Notes under the pieces: generated by a model
Told to the model about the DNA's origin: nothing
Database searches by the model: none
What the model saw: the letters and a program-made list of their open reading frames with translations, nothing else
Assembly (NCBI GenBank): GCA_934662525.1
Contig: CAKUKJ010000169.1
Coordinates: 1-5,900 of the forward strand
Origin: an uncultured Coriobacteriales bacterium
GTDB taxonomy: Bacteria; Actinomycetota; Coriobacteriia; Coriobacteriales; UMGS124
Length of the DNA: 5,900 nucleotides
Reading direction: 5' to 3'
Shown here: positions 5,442-5,900 of the stretch, piece by piece
Layout: the number at the start of each line of letters is the position of its first letter
How positions within the stretch are numbered: the first letter of the stretch is position 1
Position numbers and translations under genes: made by a program

Positions 5442-5900
5442 ATGTCTCAGCGCGTATGCGTGGTCGGTGCAGGCTCTTGGGGCACCGCTGTTGCGGGCCA
5501 CATGGGCAAGCAAGGTCACGAGGTGCGTCTTTGGTCGCATAACCCTGCCGTGGCGCAGTCGATAAACGAGAGCCATACCAACCCGACATATCTGCCGGCC
5601 TGCGTTCTAGGTGAAAATGTCTCTGCTGGCACCGATTTCGCCTGGTCCTTGGAGGGTGCCGATGCCGTTCTTTTCGTCGTCCCATCCAACCACCTGCGTT
5701 CGGTCGTCCATGACTGCCGCGCCCTTGTTGACCGCGACACGCGCGTCTGCGTGCTTACCAAGGGCATCGAGTACGGGTCGAACCTGCTCATGACAGAGGT
5801 CGTGGAAGACGAGCTCGGCAACCACGGGCGCATCGCCTGCTTGTCGGGCCCCAACCATGCCGAGGAGGTGTGCTTGGGGATGCCCGCCGGTGCCGTGGCC
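5442..5900 (+). CDS. gpsA: NAD(P)+-dependent glycerol-3-phosphate dehydrogenase, N-terminal part (3' end outside window)
   Basis: The first 153 codons of a cytoplasmic enzyme that reduces dihydroxyacetone phosphate to glycerol-3-phosphate, the acceptor used by PlsY. The Rossmann nucleotide-binding motif G-A-G-S-W-G-T-A is at 9-16. V-P-S-N-H-L-R (80-86), L-T-K-G-I-E (105-110, with the conserved lysine K107) and L-S-G-P-N-H-A-E-E-V (134-143) are further GpsA signatures. The family is about 330 residues, so a little over half, including the C-terminal substrate-binding domain, is missing because the window ends. The ATG at 5442 is preceded by AGGAG at 5431-5435 with a 6-base spacer; this SD overlaps the plsY stop codon TAG (5430-5432), so the two genes are cotranscribed and possibly translationally coupled. 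No frameshift or missing residue is seen in the visible part. Confidence 0.97.
   Translation, partial: MSQRVCVVGAGSWGTAVAGHMGKQGHEVRLWSHNPAVAQSINESHTNPTYLPACVLGENVSAGTDFAWSLEGADAVLFVVPSNHLRSVVHDCRALVDRDTRVCVLTKGIEYGSNLLMTEVVEDELGNHGRIACLSGPNHAEEVCLGMPAGAVA

Overview
The window is a compact, single-strand (+) run of housekeeping genes: the 3' end of a probable cmk, then plsC, ispH, a radical SAM/DUF512 gene, der, plsY and the 5' part of gpsA. The DNA is GC-rich with strong GC preference at third codon positions, every gene has a Shine-Dalgarno (SD) sequence, and no tRNA, rRNA, mobile element, CRISPR array or prophage signal is visible. GC-rich codon use, together with a DUF512 protein beside der, plsY and gpsA (an order familiar from Clostridia) and cmk nearby (an actinobacterial der neighbour), points to a high-GC Gram-positive. 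My best guess is an actinobacterium of the class Coriobacteriia. This is inference from gene order and protein style, not from a database search.

Layout. Positions 1-249 hold the C-terminal 82 codons of a probable cytidylate kinase. Four bases later plsC (254-1027) encodes a lysophosphatidic acid acyltransferase. After 27 bases comes ispH (1055-1900), the last enzyme of the MEP isoprenoid pathway. It overlaps by 8 bases the start of a PDZ/radical SAM/DUF512 gene of unknown function (1893-3314). A 48-base gap with a strong SD, a 10-bp palindrome and a possible promoter precedes der (3363-4682), the double-GTPase ribosome assembly factor. A 93-base gap with a strong GC-rich hairpin separates der from plsY (start placed at 4776, end 5432). 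gpsA starts 9 bases after plsY and runs off the window at 5900. No gene-free stretch exceeds 93 bases.

How the genes fit together. GpsA makes glycerol-3-phosphate, PlsY acylates it to lysophosphatidic acid, and PlsC acylates that to phosphatidic acid, so the glycerol-backbone half of phospholipid synthesis is in one locus. PlsX, which would supply acyl-phosphate, is not in the window. Cmk (CMP/CDP supply, which also feeds CDP-diacylglycerol) and IspH (isoprenoid precursors, including the cell-wall lipid carrier) tie the cluster to envelope growth, while Der links it to ribosome assembly. Tight spacing in cmk-plsC-ispH-DUF512 and in plsY-gpsA suggests two or three transcription units, with possible breakpoints before der and before plsY.

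This is mostly an ordinary, conserved region. The points most worth a second look are the uncharacterised radical SAM/DUF512 enzyme, the non-canonical stretch in the Cmk tail, the hairpin between der and plsY, and a perfect 10-bp hairpin inside ispH. I found no evidence of a new multi-gene system.
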